64,000 bases of DNA from Carnegiea gigantea (lineage: Eukaryota > Streptophyta > Magnoliopsida > Caryophyllales > Cactaceae), in contig JAKOGI010000816.1 in the NCBI GenBank assembly GCA_029747015.1, forward strand, positions 167,001 to 231,000. Direction: 5' to 3'. The notes below the pieces were generated by a model. The model ran no database searches. It had not been told where the DNA came from and saw nothing but the letters and a program-made list of their open reading frames with translations. A program made the position numbers and the translations under genes. How positions within the stretch are numbered: position 1 is the first letter of the stretch; each line of letters opens with the position of its first letter. Shown one piece after another: positions 24,650-37,075 of the stretch.

Positions 24650-25740
24650 AGTTGGCAGTCTTTGAAGGTGTGAAGGCACCTTAAGCACATCAAAGATAAT
24701 CTTATCAGAACCCTCTATGCTTTGCTTAATGGGAGCTTTTTCCATTCTTATCTATCGATGCTGCAGATTTTGCAGATAGCTTTTGTGTCAGTCAGATGTA
24801 TAGTCCTTGTGTACGATGTGTAGGATGTCTATTTGTGTCTAACTGTTTAATCTTAGTATGTAATATGTTCCACTTTTGGCACTTAATATTTGGTGTTCAC
24901 ACCTCCTGGATTCATGATTTGGGATTCTCATCCCAGTTTGGATCTCGGCTGCGATCTAATTTGCTGAGCACTGCGATCCGGGTCACTAGGAATGCTGATC
25001 CCAGTGTAACATAGCTCGACAGTGGTGCTTGATCGAAACTTTAGTGTCATCCCCATCTTCACCTTTTCTGTCTCATCCCACGATGCTGCAACTTGGCATG
25101 TTGCAGAAATCAGGTCACGATGAAAACGATGGAGAAGAGGAAGGGGGAGGAGGAGGGGACAAGTCGATGCATACCTGAGGGATGAGATTACTTCAGTTTG
25201 ATAAGTTGTTGAGGAAAGAGATTTCGATCTTCCTCACTCAGATGCCATTTCTAATCTTCCATTTTTTTTTTAATTTGCCTTGTTTTATGCAGTGCAGTGA
25301 GTGTAGTCTTCACCCCTGAGGCGCTGATAATTAATGGGATATGGGCTCTTTGTGTAACAAGCCCCCTTCTTCAAATTTATGTATTTTTATCAGTCTATTT
25401 GAACCAAGTCTCTATGAAGCTTAGTCCCGATGGTAGTTAAATTAATACTCTACTATATAGCTACCCAAAAAAGTTTTTCGGCGAATTAGGACCCAAAATA
25501 GCAACCCCACTGAATGAACCTACCCTCATGATTTGGGATTATAGCAAATTTACGATCCTAACCTGTTCCTTTATCTGTATCAACCCCCTGACCTCTTAAA
25601 CACTCACATATACATTGTTTGCTTAATGTAAAAAAAGAGAGTGGCAAAACTTAGGTGGCAATGCATATGCAGCACAATCAGATTTGTAACATGGGACTAG
25701 AATATGATAGGCTTTTCCACCTTTATGTGCAGAACTCGCC
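24650..25740. other. Intergenic, degenerate sequence; no gene seen
   Basis: No coherent coding sequence recognised. The stretch lies between two LINE remnants and may be old retroelement DNA. Confidence 0.4.
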
Positions 25741-25979
25741 TATCCTTTGCCAAAGCTTCTTTGTTCCTTCTTGGCTGGGCTTTTGATTTTCTCTAGTCAG
25801 CTTTTTCTGATGCTGGTGGGGTTTCTCCTTCTGCTGTTCTCCTCTTCAGCAACTTTTTCAGTCGCTGGAATTGGGCCAGAAAATTCAAAGCCATTGTTTT
25901 CTTTGCTTTTCTTCTCTTCGCCTGTTCTTCTCTATTTGGCTGCTTTTGTTGCTTGCTTCAGGGTTTCCCTTTTTGGTGT

Positions 25980-27480
25980 TTTGGGCATGATACAAGGCGG
26001 TTCCAAGAAATTTGTGGCTCTTGAGAGAAAATCTTTTGATATGGTTGTTGAAAGTAGAGGTAAGGATATATTGAGAATTACTTATTTAAAAAGATGGCAT
26101 ATTGAGAAATATCAATATTGGCAGAGGTAGGAAATTTTCTGTTGCATGGGGAAGATTTCGAGCTTCTTAGCATAGCTCCAATTGGTGTAATCAAATCCAT
26201 CGAACGAAAAAGATATTCCTTTTAGAAGAAGAATTGTTATTATCCCCTCTGGTTGGTACGATAGTGGCTAGTGTAAGATCTTTGAGGCTGTTAACAGTAT
26301 CATACGACCAGATACTGCATCGGCCATCCTTGCCCCTTCTTCCCTTGTAGTGGCAACAACTCCTTCATCTTCATCTCTTCCTTGGCCACCACCGGGCTGC
26401 TGTCCAAAGTGTGGTTTCTTTGGTGAACAGGGTGTGTTTTTCCAATCTTTTATCGCTGCTGCGTCTTTGCTCTCTGGCTTCCCTTCTTAGTCAACCCCTG
26501 CATCCTATATTCCTTGGAGGAATCTGTGGCCTTTGCTAATGATATGCTTCAAAGTGAGGATGGTAACGAGGGTCTTAGAGGGCCTTATGCTGTGTCCTCT
26601 TTTGGTTCTTCTATGCCCCTAATAAAGGCTAATGCCTCCTCTGCACCTTCAAGCTTACAACTTGCAGTTGGCTCTTCTTTGCCCTTGAACAGGTAAGTAG
26701 TCTTATCGAAACTTATCTTGGGTTTATGATCTATTTGGTTCTTGAACCTCCTTCTCTGAGTCCTCCTTCGTTGCTCTTTGTGGTCAATCAAGGGGCGTAA
26801 AATTGGAATCTGGGCCTCTTTGGAAGCTTACATTGTGATCTACCGCGGGAGGTAGTTATAGATGGGTCAGTCATGAGTATCAGATCTAGCCGTGGCTCTA
26901 CTAAACCAACTGTGTCAGATAGTTTGGGTTACTCTTCTCAAACTTATTGGCCTTTAGTCCAAGCTGGTGCATCACAACTTGATTCGAATTTGTAGGAGCC
27001 GCTTGCTGTGGACTTCTCTTATCTACACAATCATGGTGAGAACTTTTCTTTTAATGATATATGGGATGGCTTTAATATTAATTCGGAGAATGTGTCTAAG
27101 TAGGTGGCCTCTAAAATGAAAGCATTGCTTCTTGCATTGCTGTTGCTTTTTCAGGCCATGAAAAAGAAGTTAGCTCAATTTCTGTCAAAAATGGACAAGA
27201 AAAATGGTGTGACTAAGCAAATTTCTCAAATAACTCCTTCGCTTGTTTGGAAGCAAAAGGAGTTACGCAGACTAGAATTTGCTGCTAACTATGATAAGGG
27301 TTCTGCTCAAGTTTCACATGTTGCATCTTGGGGTTTGATGGTGCTTTATGTTTATGATGCTCTCCTGCAATGTGATAGGCGTGAGTGATATAGGTAAAAG
27401 ATATGTAATTAGAGGTCTGTTGTGGGATTGGAAGTGCGCCGGTTGTATGTTGAAGACACTGAACCAAAAGTTTTGACTTT
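25980..27480 (+). mobile_element. Degenerate LINE: ORF1-like region and start of ORF2
   Basis: Readable pieces across many stops are KKFVALERKSFDMVVESRGK (ORF1-type domain), an interrupted IIPSGWYDSGW-like block near 26240-26270, a region with WKQKELRRLEFAANYDKGSA near 27250-27305, and KRYVIRGLLWDWK near 27400-27435. The last resembles the start of the endonuclease domain of plant LINE ORF2. Stop codons and frameshifts are frequent. The element ends abruptly before the PLD-like fragment at about 27540. Assignment rests on remembered plant LINE motifs only. Confidence 0.45.
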
Positions 27481-27539
27481 ATCTTTGTAAACTTATTCAT
27501 CTTTTTGCAGTTTCCTTTTCTTTTAGGATGCCAAGATTG

Positions 27540-29203
27540 TGCCCCTTCAACTTTCGTTTAACAGCCTTTCTAATGGTGCAGATCGCCTCTTCCACACCCC
27601 TTTCTTAAGCTTAAATACATTGCTGACTACCCTACACTGTCAGATCCTTTTATGTTCCAAGTACCCCTTGGTACCCCTGGATACAGCAATGGTACAACTG
27701 CATCGAGTTACTCCAGCTATCTCTCATTTGCCCCTCCTGAGGTAATTGAGTGAGTATGAAAATTTTTGCAATTGTTGGTGGGATGATGCTTCCAATATTT
27801 TTGCAACAGCCAAAGATATTTCTTGTTCATTTTCTTGCGGCATTCCAATGCCCCCTCCCATCAGTTTGGGTAATTTGAAATTGTGCATCCATCACACCAG
27901 ACATATCTCTCTTGCAGCTCTTGTTTAAAAACTTCCAGACAGATGAACAAGCATGGGTGGATACAATAACTCTGTTGGTACTAGAGGCGTTGTTAGGATT
28001 AATATGATGGACTGGCCTTCACTTTCTTCTGCTATATCAGAGGTATGTCTTTTCAACAATGGTTAGACTCTGCATTTTTGGGCTTCTCGGTGGCATGTGT
28101 CTTCATTCTATTTGAGCATGAAACAACAAATTCAAAGTCATGGGCAACTGTCGTTTGAGGATGGCTATACCACCTAACGAGAGTTCTTCTCATTGCAACT
28201 GATTATCTCATGTGTCTGAAGACCAACAGATGTTCTTAACCCGGCCGCCCCCCCCCCCAAAAAGGCCTAGTATGCAAAAATATATCTTGAAATTCGTCAG
28301 CTTGTTCCTTTTGCTTTTGCGAAGTAGAGGAAAATATTGTGATGAGATGGCACATTATAAAAGATTGATTTGCAAAAACTATGAAACCAATCCACTGTCC
28401 CCATTCCTATTTTACACCAATGTGGGGGAGTCAAATCATGCAACCTTACCTTGTAATTGAACTGCAAACAGGTGGTTTCCATTAGGCCCTCGATTTGGAA
28501 GCCATTGGTTAATAATTATCTCACAACACGGGATAGTCCACTGAGATTCCTATTTTCTTTTAGTCTGCTATAATTCAGAATATGACCATAAATACAGATT
28601 GGGTAGATTGGAACAAAGGAAAAGATTTTGTGGTAACTTGGACTCTTGTTGAGTCTTACACTCGCGCCCTTGAAAATTATATCAACATTTCAATGTTATT
28701 GACCTGGTTATGTGTTAATTTGTGTAATTTGCCATTAACCCAATACAGGTAGTCTTCTCAAAGAAAGCAACAGTCAAGCTTCTAGTGGCATGATGGTCGC
28801 ATTTTATCAGCAATACAGATGATTACTTGAAGCACCTTCTATACACTAATGTCTTGGGTCATTCATCGAGCTATAACCACTGCAATGGCAGGGTAGAAAT
28901 CAAGTACTATGAAGTACCGGGTTATAATTCAACAGGACCAGCCCTTAGCAAGGGGACTAGAACGGGGAACACATACCCGGCTATACAAGGGTAAACCATG
29001 GAAAATATGCTGTCAGTGATGTGAGGGCCCACATTGGGACAAGCAATCTCATATGGGACTATTTCTACACAACAGCTGGGGTCAGCTTTGGTACATGCAA
29101 CATTGCCATTGTTTCCCAACTTCAGCAGATATTTGATGCTGATTGGAACTCACCGTATGCTGTGCCTGTCGAGCCATTGCAAGGTCTTGCCTCCGCAAGC
29201 TGA
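27540..29203 (+). pseudogene. Phospholipase D superfamily (HKD) gene fragment, PLD3/4-like
   Basis: Three exon-like segments are at about 27540-27741, 27918-28042 and 28749-29203. They carry DYPTLSDPFMFQVPLGTPGY and SSYLSFAPPE, then NFQTDEQAWVDTI followed after a frame change by GVVRINMMDWPSLSSAISE, then VVFSKKATVKLLVA and EIKYYEVPGYNSTGPAL. The second HKD motif is intact as HGKYAVSD (about 28996-29019), followed by IGTSNLIWDYFYTTAGVSFG. PLD-superfamily enzymes cut phosphodiester bonds using two HKD motifs, and the first is absent here. Lesions are a TGA at 28791-28793, a short deletion around MDW-PSL, and a frameshift just before the HKD motif. The fragment retains introns and is truncated at the 5' side next to LINE sequence. 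Confidence 0.75.
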
Positions 29204-30255
29204 TGCAAGAATCCTAGTTGGTAGCAGCAAATAGAAGAGACAGATTATGAGATACGTTCTGACTTATGTTGTTTGGCTCGTGCCTCGATGTAGGTGTTCT
29301 TTCGGAATGGGTTGATCGAGACTTTGAGCTAGCTTAGCTAGCATAGTCTCTCAATTAGGGGGTTGTAAGACTTGGTTTCAGATTTATTGATCTCTCTTTC
29401 TGGTTCCTATTGGATTGCTTACCACTTCTAAACAACATGCGTGTACTCACACAAATAGAAGGGGAGAATGTCACAATTGATTTATATTCAATATGAAACA
29501 ATGCTCTTTTTAGTATGGACCTTAATATTGATGTGCTGATGATGTATGATTGCATTTGTTACATTTCCTCTTTGAAACAAACGTAATGCCTTTAACTGTT
29601 TAACATGAACTTTGATTATCTTTTCTTGAAAATTCATGGTTAAATCTAGCTTATGGTTACAATATAGTGGTGTTTGGAAGCTCTAATTAAATAATGAATT
29701 CTCTTTAAGTACCTCTTTTTCTCGTGAAGTTTGTGTTGCTACTAGCTTGCATGATAGTAGTCCTTTATTAGTGAGTAGTTTGTCAAAATGGTATTTTAAT
29801 AGTTTTAACTGATGCTTTAACCCAAAAATTTAGTTGTCTGGCAAAACTTTCGCACACAAGAAGGCATTTATAATAAATTTCTGGCAATCATTTCAATTTA
29901 GTCTGCAAAAGAGTGGTGGGTTTGAGAAGGGTTTTTCAAGAGAATGTAGATGTGTTCAATGCGTTGTGCAAGAACATACAGAGACAAGTGGGAGAGACCC
30001 GAGTTTGATATTGATTCGGCTTTGGCCATAACTTTGAGAAGAGAAGGGAAGGCAGGGTGATGTTCAGGGAGGAGGAGCAAAGATTGCTCAAATCGGTTTA
30101 GAACAATGTTCATATTGTGAGTTTGGATGAGATGAAACAACGCCTGAATAAAGACAAATCAAGCACTGAGGGTAACATACAACACATTAAATGTCACAGC
30201 GTTTTTGTAGTGATACATTGTATACCTTGTTATTGATGTATCGAATAGTATATTA
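29204..30255. other. Intergenic AT-rich region; nothing recognised
   Basis: No coding resemblance in any frame. It separates the PLD-like and TM9SF fragments. Confidence 0.45.
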
Positions 30256-30259
30256 GGAT

Positions 30260-32129
30260 TGTTAGGGCGTGCACGGCAGCCAATGCTTCTATCTTCCTGG
30301 TGTCGCTCCTCGGGATTTTGAGAAGGTAAGTGTAGCTCCATCTCTCTGCTCCATCGTTGATGCAAATTGAAGTTTTTGTTGATTCATAATGGACTGTTGC
30401 AATGTCTGTTGTTACTGTAGCGTTTATGTTGCGTATGCAATGCTTGATCTGCTGCGCTTTTGTTTGATTCGCACAGACTTGTTGATTGTTTGTTGTAAAC
30501 ACATAGAATTTGATATCGCAAATGTTGTGTGCATTGTTTTGGGATTTCTGTTTTTGTTGGTGAGATTCAAGATATGGAGTATTTATGGCAATGTTTATGT
30601 GATTTGGATGGATATACTACTATGGAGCTGCGTCCGTGGAAGGGATGCTCTCAGAATTTCAATCATTGTGGTTAGAGAGGAGCTAAGAACCTGAATGTTA
30701 CATTATGATGGAGTTGATGTCACTGTTGAGAAATGGGGTTTTGATGAGGAATGATAGAAATGGTCTTGGTTGGATGTTGATCTTGCAATGTGTGTAAGTT
30801 AGTATATGCAAGGCGGTACCTACTCATTTCCTTCTGTAATAGGGTAATGCAAGGAAAAAAAAAACAGTGTGAAGCATTTGGGGTGGGCTAGGGAGATGAA
30901 TGGCATATATGGTTTTGTTCAGTGAGTTAACCTGCTTTCAAAGAGAACAATTACGGAACATCCTTAGATAAGTGAAGAGGGTCGGAATCTGTGAGAAAGA
31001 TACAGCCAAGGGAGAGTGATGCAGGACAAGGTTACGGACGGCTGATACAACATCCAAACTGAAAAAATCAGCTAATAATTGCGAGCTGTCGTTTTTGATT
31101 TTGCTACTATTTGCTCCTCTTAGTGTTTACATTAGGCATGTGCCATTAAATTGTCATATGAAGCTCTCTTGTATATTGCTATTAGGTGCCTGCTTTTGCA
31201 TGATGGGTGACCTTTCCCATAGCAATTGACGTTTAGGCTTTTGTATGCAGGGAGATCCGCTGTATGTAAAAATGAACAAGCTGACTTCAATAAAAACTCA
31301 GCTGCCATACACATACTATTCCCTTCCTTATTGCCGCTACTATAGTTGACAGTGCGGAGAATCTTGCTGAAGTTCTGCGTGGTGATAGAATTGAGAACTC
31401 TCCTTATGTGGTCAATTTTCTAATTGAGCTCTTGATTTGGAAGGGGCTAAATTAAGCTCCTTCAACGGTTAATTTCTAGGTACTGAGAGTGTTTGAGCGT
31501 GGATAATTTGCAGTTCAAAATGCGGGAACCACAAATGTGTAATATTGTTTGCCGGCAAACACTTGATGCCAAATCAGCCAAAGAATTTAAAGAGAACATT
31601 GATGATGAATACCGAGTCAATATGTAGGTTCATTCCTCCCTCTTGACTGATGGCTCTTCATTATGTGGTGACAGGATCCTGGATAACCTTCCTCTGGTTA
31701 CGCCAATAAGGCGAGGAGACCAGGATGCAATTCCTGTTTACCAGCTTGGCTTTTATGTGGGCCTTAAAGGGCAGTATGCTGGAGTGAGTACAAACAACTT
31801 TAGCATCACAATTCATAGCGTAATACAACAGTTAAGGAGTTTCTGATTCTGACTATTGCTTAAACTTTTCGCTCATGACTACAGACGAAGGATGAAACGT
31901 ACTTCATCCACAACCATCTGGCATTCACTGTGAAGTACCATAAAGATCAACAAACAGAGACATCAAGGATTGTGGGTTTTGAGGTCAAGCCTTTCAGGTA
32001 TTTTCTTCTCGTGACTGATTTTGCTGCTAGCTTAACGTATGGTTTTCTATTTACAATTATATTTTTCCTGGGGACTTCAGTGTTAAGCACGAATATGAAG
32101 GACAATGGAATGACAATACTCGTTTAACA
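30260..32129 (+). pseudogene. TM9SF/EMP70 (transmembrane 9 superfamily) gene, 5' half, cut by duplication junction
   Basis: Exon-like segments with splice signals are about 30260-30325 (FLPGVAPRDFEK), 31251-31410 ([39 protein letters not shown]), 31514-31623 (FKMREPQMC, KEFKENIDDEYRVN), 31675-31783 (LDNLPLVTPIRRGDQD, GLKGQYAG), 31885-31997 (ETYFIHNHLAFTVKYHKDQQ, RIVGFEVKPF) and 32081-32129 (VKHEYEGQWNDNTRL). This is the N-terminal lumenal domain of Golgi/endosomal TM9SF proteins, about 600 residues when complete. The nine-helix C-terminal part is missing because homology to the inverted duplication begins within the sixth exon, near 32130. A 5-base deletion after LPYCR (about 31338) shifts the frame, and no signal-peptide start was found. 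Confidence 0.8.
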
Positions 32130-32322
32130 CGTTATATGAGATGTCAATACAGTTATTTGATCTGTCTTTAAGGTCGATGCCCTCTGCATCATTGTTTCTG
32201 ATTTTTGCTCCCATATTTTTGGTGGTTCACACGCTTATATTTGGCCACTTTACCACGGTGTGTCGTGTCACTCTCAGAATTCCTTTTCAATGGTCCCTGA
32301 GTTCACCTAATTGGCCCAAAAG

Positions 32323-34209
32323 CAACTAGTGACTACAATATTCAATATTCCGCATAGAGAGTTTTTGGGTAAATATCTAGGACGCCCTGTTTTTCAGAGT
32401 CGGCCTTCGTACTCAACTTTTCAGGAAATTATCAATAAAGTAACTACAAAACTAGAAGGATGGAAAACAAACCGTTTGTCTAAAGCAGGTAGAACGATTT
32501 TCATACAGTCACATTTAGAATTACTCTCAGCACACACAATGCAATGTTTTGAGTTACCACAAAATATTAGCGAATATTTAGTTAAATGTAACAAAGAATT
32601 CTTCTAGAAAAAGTCCAACACAGAAAAGGTCTACTACTTATAGCTTGGGATAGGGTTTGTTGGCCTAAAAGCATAGGTGGGTTGGGTTTGCGGAAAACAG
32701 AAGCAGCTAACAAGGCTTTTCAGTGTAAATTGGCCTGGAAAATACTTACTAACGTTGAGGGCCAAGTACCTATATACTACTAGCCTATTTTGTTGAAAAC
32801 GGAAAAACACAGATTCCCCAGTTTGGAAAAGTTTACTGAAATGCAGAGGTCTCCTGCAAAAGGGCATCATTTGGAAAATAGGTAGAGACGATGGGATCTC
32901 CTTTTGGTTTGATAATCGGGTCGAAACAAGAATTTAGTTGAGATCTTGGGTATGGCTGAAGACAGTGTTGTCCGCCCTGAAGTCAAAGTTTGTGAGTTTA
33001 TTCGGGAAAACTCAGAATGGAATGTTCCTAAAGTCCTCAATAATCATCTTGTTGTACAGAAGATTCAGGTTATCACCATATCCATCCATGAAACTAGCAA
33101 CTGCTTTGGTTGGGGGTTGAATAGCTCAGGTAACTTTGTTGGGGGTTGAATAGCTCAGGTAACTTCACAACAAAATCAGCTACATGAGCAGCCCATGGCA
33201 TCCACTCACATGACTTATCAACATGGTCATATAAATAGATTTGGAATATTGACACCTTGCCAAAACTTGTAGTTTTGTCATAAATCCTTACCTGTGAGAG
33301 GTACTCTTCTTAAAAGAGGACTTAATATCAACCCATCTTGCCCTCTCTGTTTAAATGATATTGAGTCTAAAAAAGCATCATTGGCTTCTATCTATACTAT
33401 CTCCTACAGGATGCCATGATCTTTTGCATTATTTAAACAATATACACTCCTCCCATAATCCAAAATTAGAACAAAAAAACTCTCATTTATTTTATGGAGT
33501 ATTTGAAAATCTAGGAATGTAATAGTTTTCAATAATGAAATCTTTAATCCTGTTGCATTCCCGGTTTGAGCAAAAAAAGCCAATGCAGAATGGAGAATTC
33601 GAACTTATATGTCGGTTGATCATTATTTTAGGGGACTTTCTCCTTCCCCTACCACCTCAATTCATTTAGTGAGGTGACATCCCCTATCATCGGGATTTGT
33701 CAAACTCAATTTTGATGGATCCCTCATCAACTTATCAGCAGCAGGAGGCTTCATCATCCGGGATTGGACGGGCAAAATTGTTAAAGCAAGAGCGAGCTAT
33801 TACGGTGATACATCTATTTTAGTTGCAGAAGCGAGAGCATTGCATGAGGGACTTCAATTAACAATTCAGGCCGGGTTCAGTATATAATCATTGAAGGTAA
33901 TAACAAGATAGTGATTCAAGCACTGCAAAGAAAGATTCAAGTTCCTTAGCAAATATCGAATATTATTGAAGACATACATATATGGCAATCTCAAGGCATC
34001 TGTTTACTCATCAAACACATTTTCAGGGAAGCAAATATGGCAGCGGATTGGCTTTCTAAATTTGGACATTCGATTATAGCGTCCTTTTTTCACATATTTG
34101 TTTTTCTCCATCTCTTATGGCTATTTTAGCAGATAATGTAGTTGGTCATACTCTTGTGAGAAGAGGCGCTTAACATCCTTATAGTTTTACCCTTGTTAAA
34201 AAAAAAAAA
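32323..34209 (+). mobile_element. 5'-truncated L1-type LINE with poly-A and 12-bp target-site duplication
   Basis: The element is flanked by ttggcccaaaag at 32311-32322 and 34210-34221, and ends in 12 A residues (34198-34209). The left arm carries the uninterrupted site near 8608-8620. Coding pieces are FLGKYLGRPVFQSR with TTKLEGWKTNRLSKAGR (end of the RT/thumb region, 32366-32607), then a frameshifted zf-RVT-side region with GLLQKGIIWKIGRDDGISFW near 32850-32910, and an RNase H-like piece (FNFDGSLINLSAAGGFIIRD, 33708-33770). Stops and frameshifts interrupt all parts. A 28-bp unit is duplicated in tandem near 33108-33165. Confidence 0.9.
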
Positions 34210-35203
34210 TTGGCCCAAAAGTGAGTTTCTGTACTCCAAAATAACATCTTTTTTGTGTAGACACAAGTCATTGCACTTTCCATATTTGACATGCACGATT
34301 GCATCTGAGATTATTTGATTTTGCAACAAATAGGAGTCTGGCTTGCTGTTAGGCTGAAAATACTAGCTGTGGAAGAATCTCTCATTTTAATCATGCTTTT
34401 GGAGAAACCGTAAGCACTTACCTTCAATTGCATTCTTGCAGTTAAAACAGGGTTTTTTGTCATCCTTTTTAATGAGACATGATTTTCCATCAACTGTATT
34501 AGCATAGCATTTCAGATCAGGCAGAATTTCACAAAGGCTGCCAGAGATGTGTGAAAGACGTGAAGACTTCTGTGATTGTGGCCACTGTCTTTGCGTGCAT
34601 GTGTCTTAAATGTCTTACTGACATGTTGATTAAGATGCAGTATATTTTTCTAAGGTATCACTTTAGAAGGGTGTATATCCCATGCCCTTACTGTGCATTA
34701 TGTGAAGTTGGAGGGCACCTACCTATTCTCAATGGAGCCGATGATGCCGCTTAGTTTCATGTTTTGCTGATGGGTTGAATTGTGTTTGTCGTGGTTAATT
34801 GTCTTCTGTTCCTCGTCTGCAATGGAACAAGAGATGAGCCAAAGCCCCTTTTCCAAATTCAGGGTTCAACATCATACCATGCGTATTCTTGTTTTCTTTT
34901 CTTGCTTGCACGTTCGAGACGGTATATTTTGAATAACTCAAAATACGTGCCACTTGTCAGTGCCGAAAGCCTTTTCCCCAGGCATCACAATTTGGATCTT
35001 ATCATTGTTACTGACCTATTGACATCCATTGAAATTCCTTTTTCTACTCTTGGTGAGCTTTACTGGTTATGGCTGATCCCATGAAAAGAACGTCATCAAT
35101 GCACAACAAGGTATGTTGACTTAGCTAACAATTTTTTACGAACTCTTAATATCAATGATACTCTTAAGCTAAATGACCAACAATATTTCTTGTGTGTCAT
35201 CAC

Positions 35204-35356
35204 CGAGGATTCAAAATGTGGTTTCGATCACAATTGCGTTTCAGTTAAAATAAAAAAAATCGCATTTCATATCGTGGCCAAAACGCGATTCGGCCAACTC
35301 AAAAACCTTTCTAATGCAGGCGTTTCGGCACGAATGTGCCACATTCTAAATCCATG
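35204..35356. mobile_element. MITE, same family as 44029-44200
   Basis: Terminal inverted repeats are attcaaaatgtgg at the start and ccacattctaaat at the end. The left arm lacks the element (near 7515-7535), so it inserted after duplication. A clear target duplication was not identified; atcac occurs on both sides. Confidence 0.65.
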
Positions 35357-36384
35357 ATCACTACAGCAAAATAATCGCCCAAGACAGCAGAGGCGAAACA
35401 CTAGGATGTTGCAGGGTCTTCATCAGGAGAAAATATAGCTCTTGTTGCATAGGATTTCTCTATATAATTAGCTATTCTATATCTTTTGGGGATAAGAACC
35501 CTCAACATCCAACCCCAAAAAGATCAATAGAGAATCACCTAGAGATAAACCTAATTTATATAATCGCATATGACTGGCAGATTCAGTTATGTATACTATT
35601 GGTCTGGCCAAGCATCAAACTGGCAGCATCAAGATATAACAATGAAGAGTTAAGTGGTGGACAAATTGCTGTTTGGTATGTATGCTTCTGAACCCAATAC
35701 ATTTTGTGGCTGCCAGTACCTTTAACAATCTTAAACAAACAAAACGCAGGAGCCAAGGGAGACGACATCGACAAAAAATTTTCAGCATTTGGCTTTTTTG
35801 CTGCACACTCTGAGAACTAGCCCTATAACTAGCCAGGAGTAAGAGAATGCTTGACGTTATACATTTTTCAAACTCTCCGACATTCTTACATATATAAATG
35901 CATCAATACTGCAAGTAACATAGCCTGCAATTCAGCGACCATATTCAGGCAATGTTTACTATCTTGATTCACGTGCCAATTTCTTGAGTCATTGGAAGGC
36001 CTTGTGTTTGATCCATTCACAGTCGTATGGCAGGAAAGCCTGAATAGAATGGTCATAGTTGCAAACAAAGAACACCAAGAACAATGTCTTACTTGAACCA
36101 TTTTAGGAGCCACGAGAGCAAATTTGCAATGGCAAAATCAGAATGACAAACGCCCTAGGATTGACTTGGGAACTCCATCAATAGAAAACCTTAAAAATAG
36201 AACCCATGCTGGAGTAAAGAAAAGAGAAAAGGCCTTAGTAAGCATGATAGTGCCTCTGTGTACTTGGCCGTCTGGAGGGAGAAAGGATGGGAAGAAGAAA
36301 GGGATCTGAAGACACATCATGAATGGGGAAACGGAAATCAAAGTGCAGCTACTTAAATTCTAATCCTTTGACTCTCTGGATATA

Positions 36385-36432
<48 letters not shown>

Positions 36433-36789
36433 AGAAGTAGAAAAGGAAGGCAATCTTAAGTTGCTAGTCCTACATGGTCAGCCAACTCGCAAACAATAAA
36501 AATCCACTAAAACTCGCGGAGATGCAGATTGCCCATATGCGTTCAAACAGGGAATTCAGTATCAGGTACCTTAGACAAGGAGATTATGGACTTTATCATA
36601 GTTCAATGAATTTTTGTTATTTTCCTGTTTTGGATGAGTTACTTCGGGATATCAACTCTGATTAGATGCAACAAAACCCCCCCCAACCCCCCCCCCCCCT
36701 TTTAGTTCTATTGACATGATTTCACAAAAGAATCAAATTAGATTTAAGGGTCCTCTATACAAGAGGTTTCAGATAGACTTGATAGAACT

Positions 36790-37075
36790 AACCCGAGATC
36801 CGAAACCCGAATTGAACGATCCAAATTCATACCGGAACCGACATCCGAAATGAGCTAAACCGATTTGGACCCGAACCCGAAGTAAACCGATGCAGAACCG
36901 AGCAAAACCCGAATTGTAGCTTGACCCGAAATGAACCAGACTTGAAATGACCTAACCCAATTCAAACCCGATCCCTAGTGACCCGAACCGAAGTAAATCA
37001 AAAATGGACAACACGAACCCGAACTGAACCGTACCCGATTTAAAACTGATCCGATTCTTACCCAACTCAATTTTA
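36790..37075. repeat. Degenerate ACCCGAA/AACCGA-type short tandem repeat
   Basis: About 25 imperfect copies of units such as acccgaa and gaaccga, at variable spacing. Confidence 0.7.

Noticed and set aside
25747..26000. Hydrophobic open frame that looks like a membrane protein
   Set aside because: The sequence merges into LINE ORF1-like coding in a decayed region and the hydrophobic run is T/C-rich low complexity. No membrane protein family is recognised.
30389..30694. 101-codon frame with Cys/Ile-rich composition inside TM9SF intron 1
   Set aside because: It lies between two recognisable TM9SF exons, is low complexity and matches nothing known.
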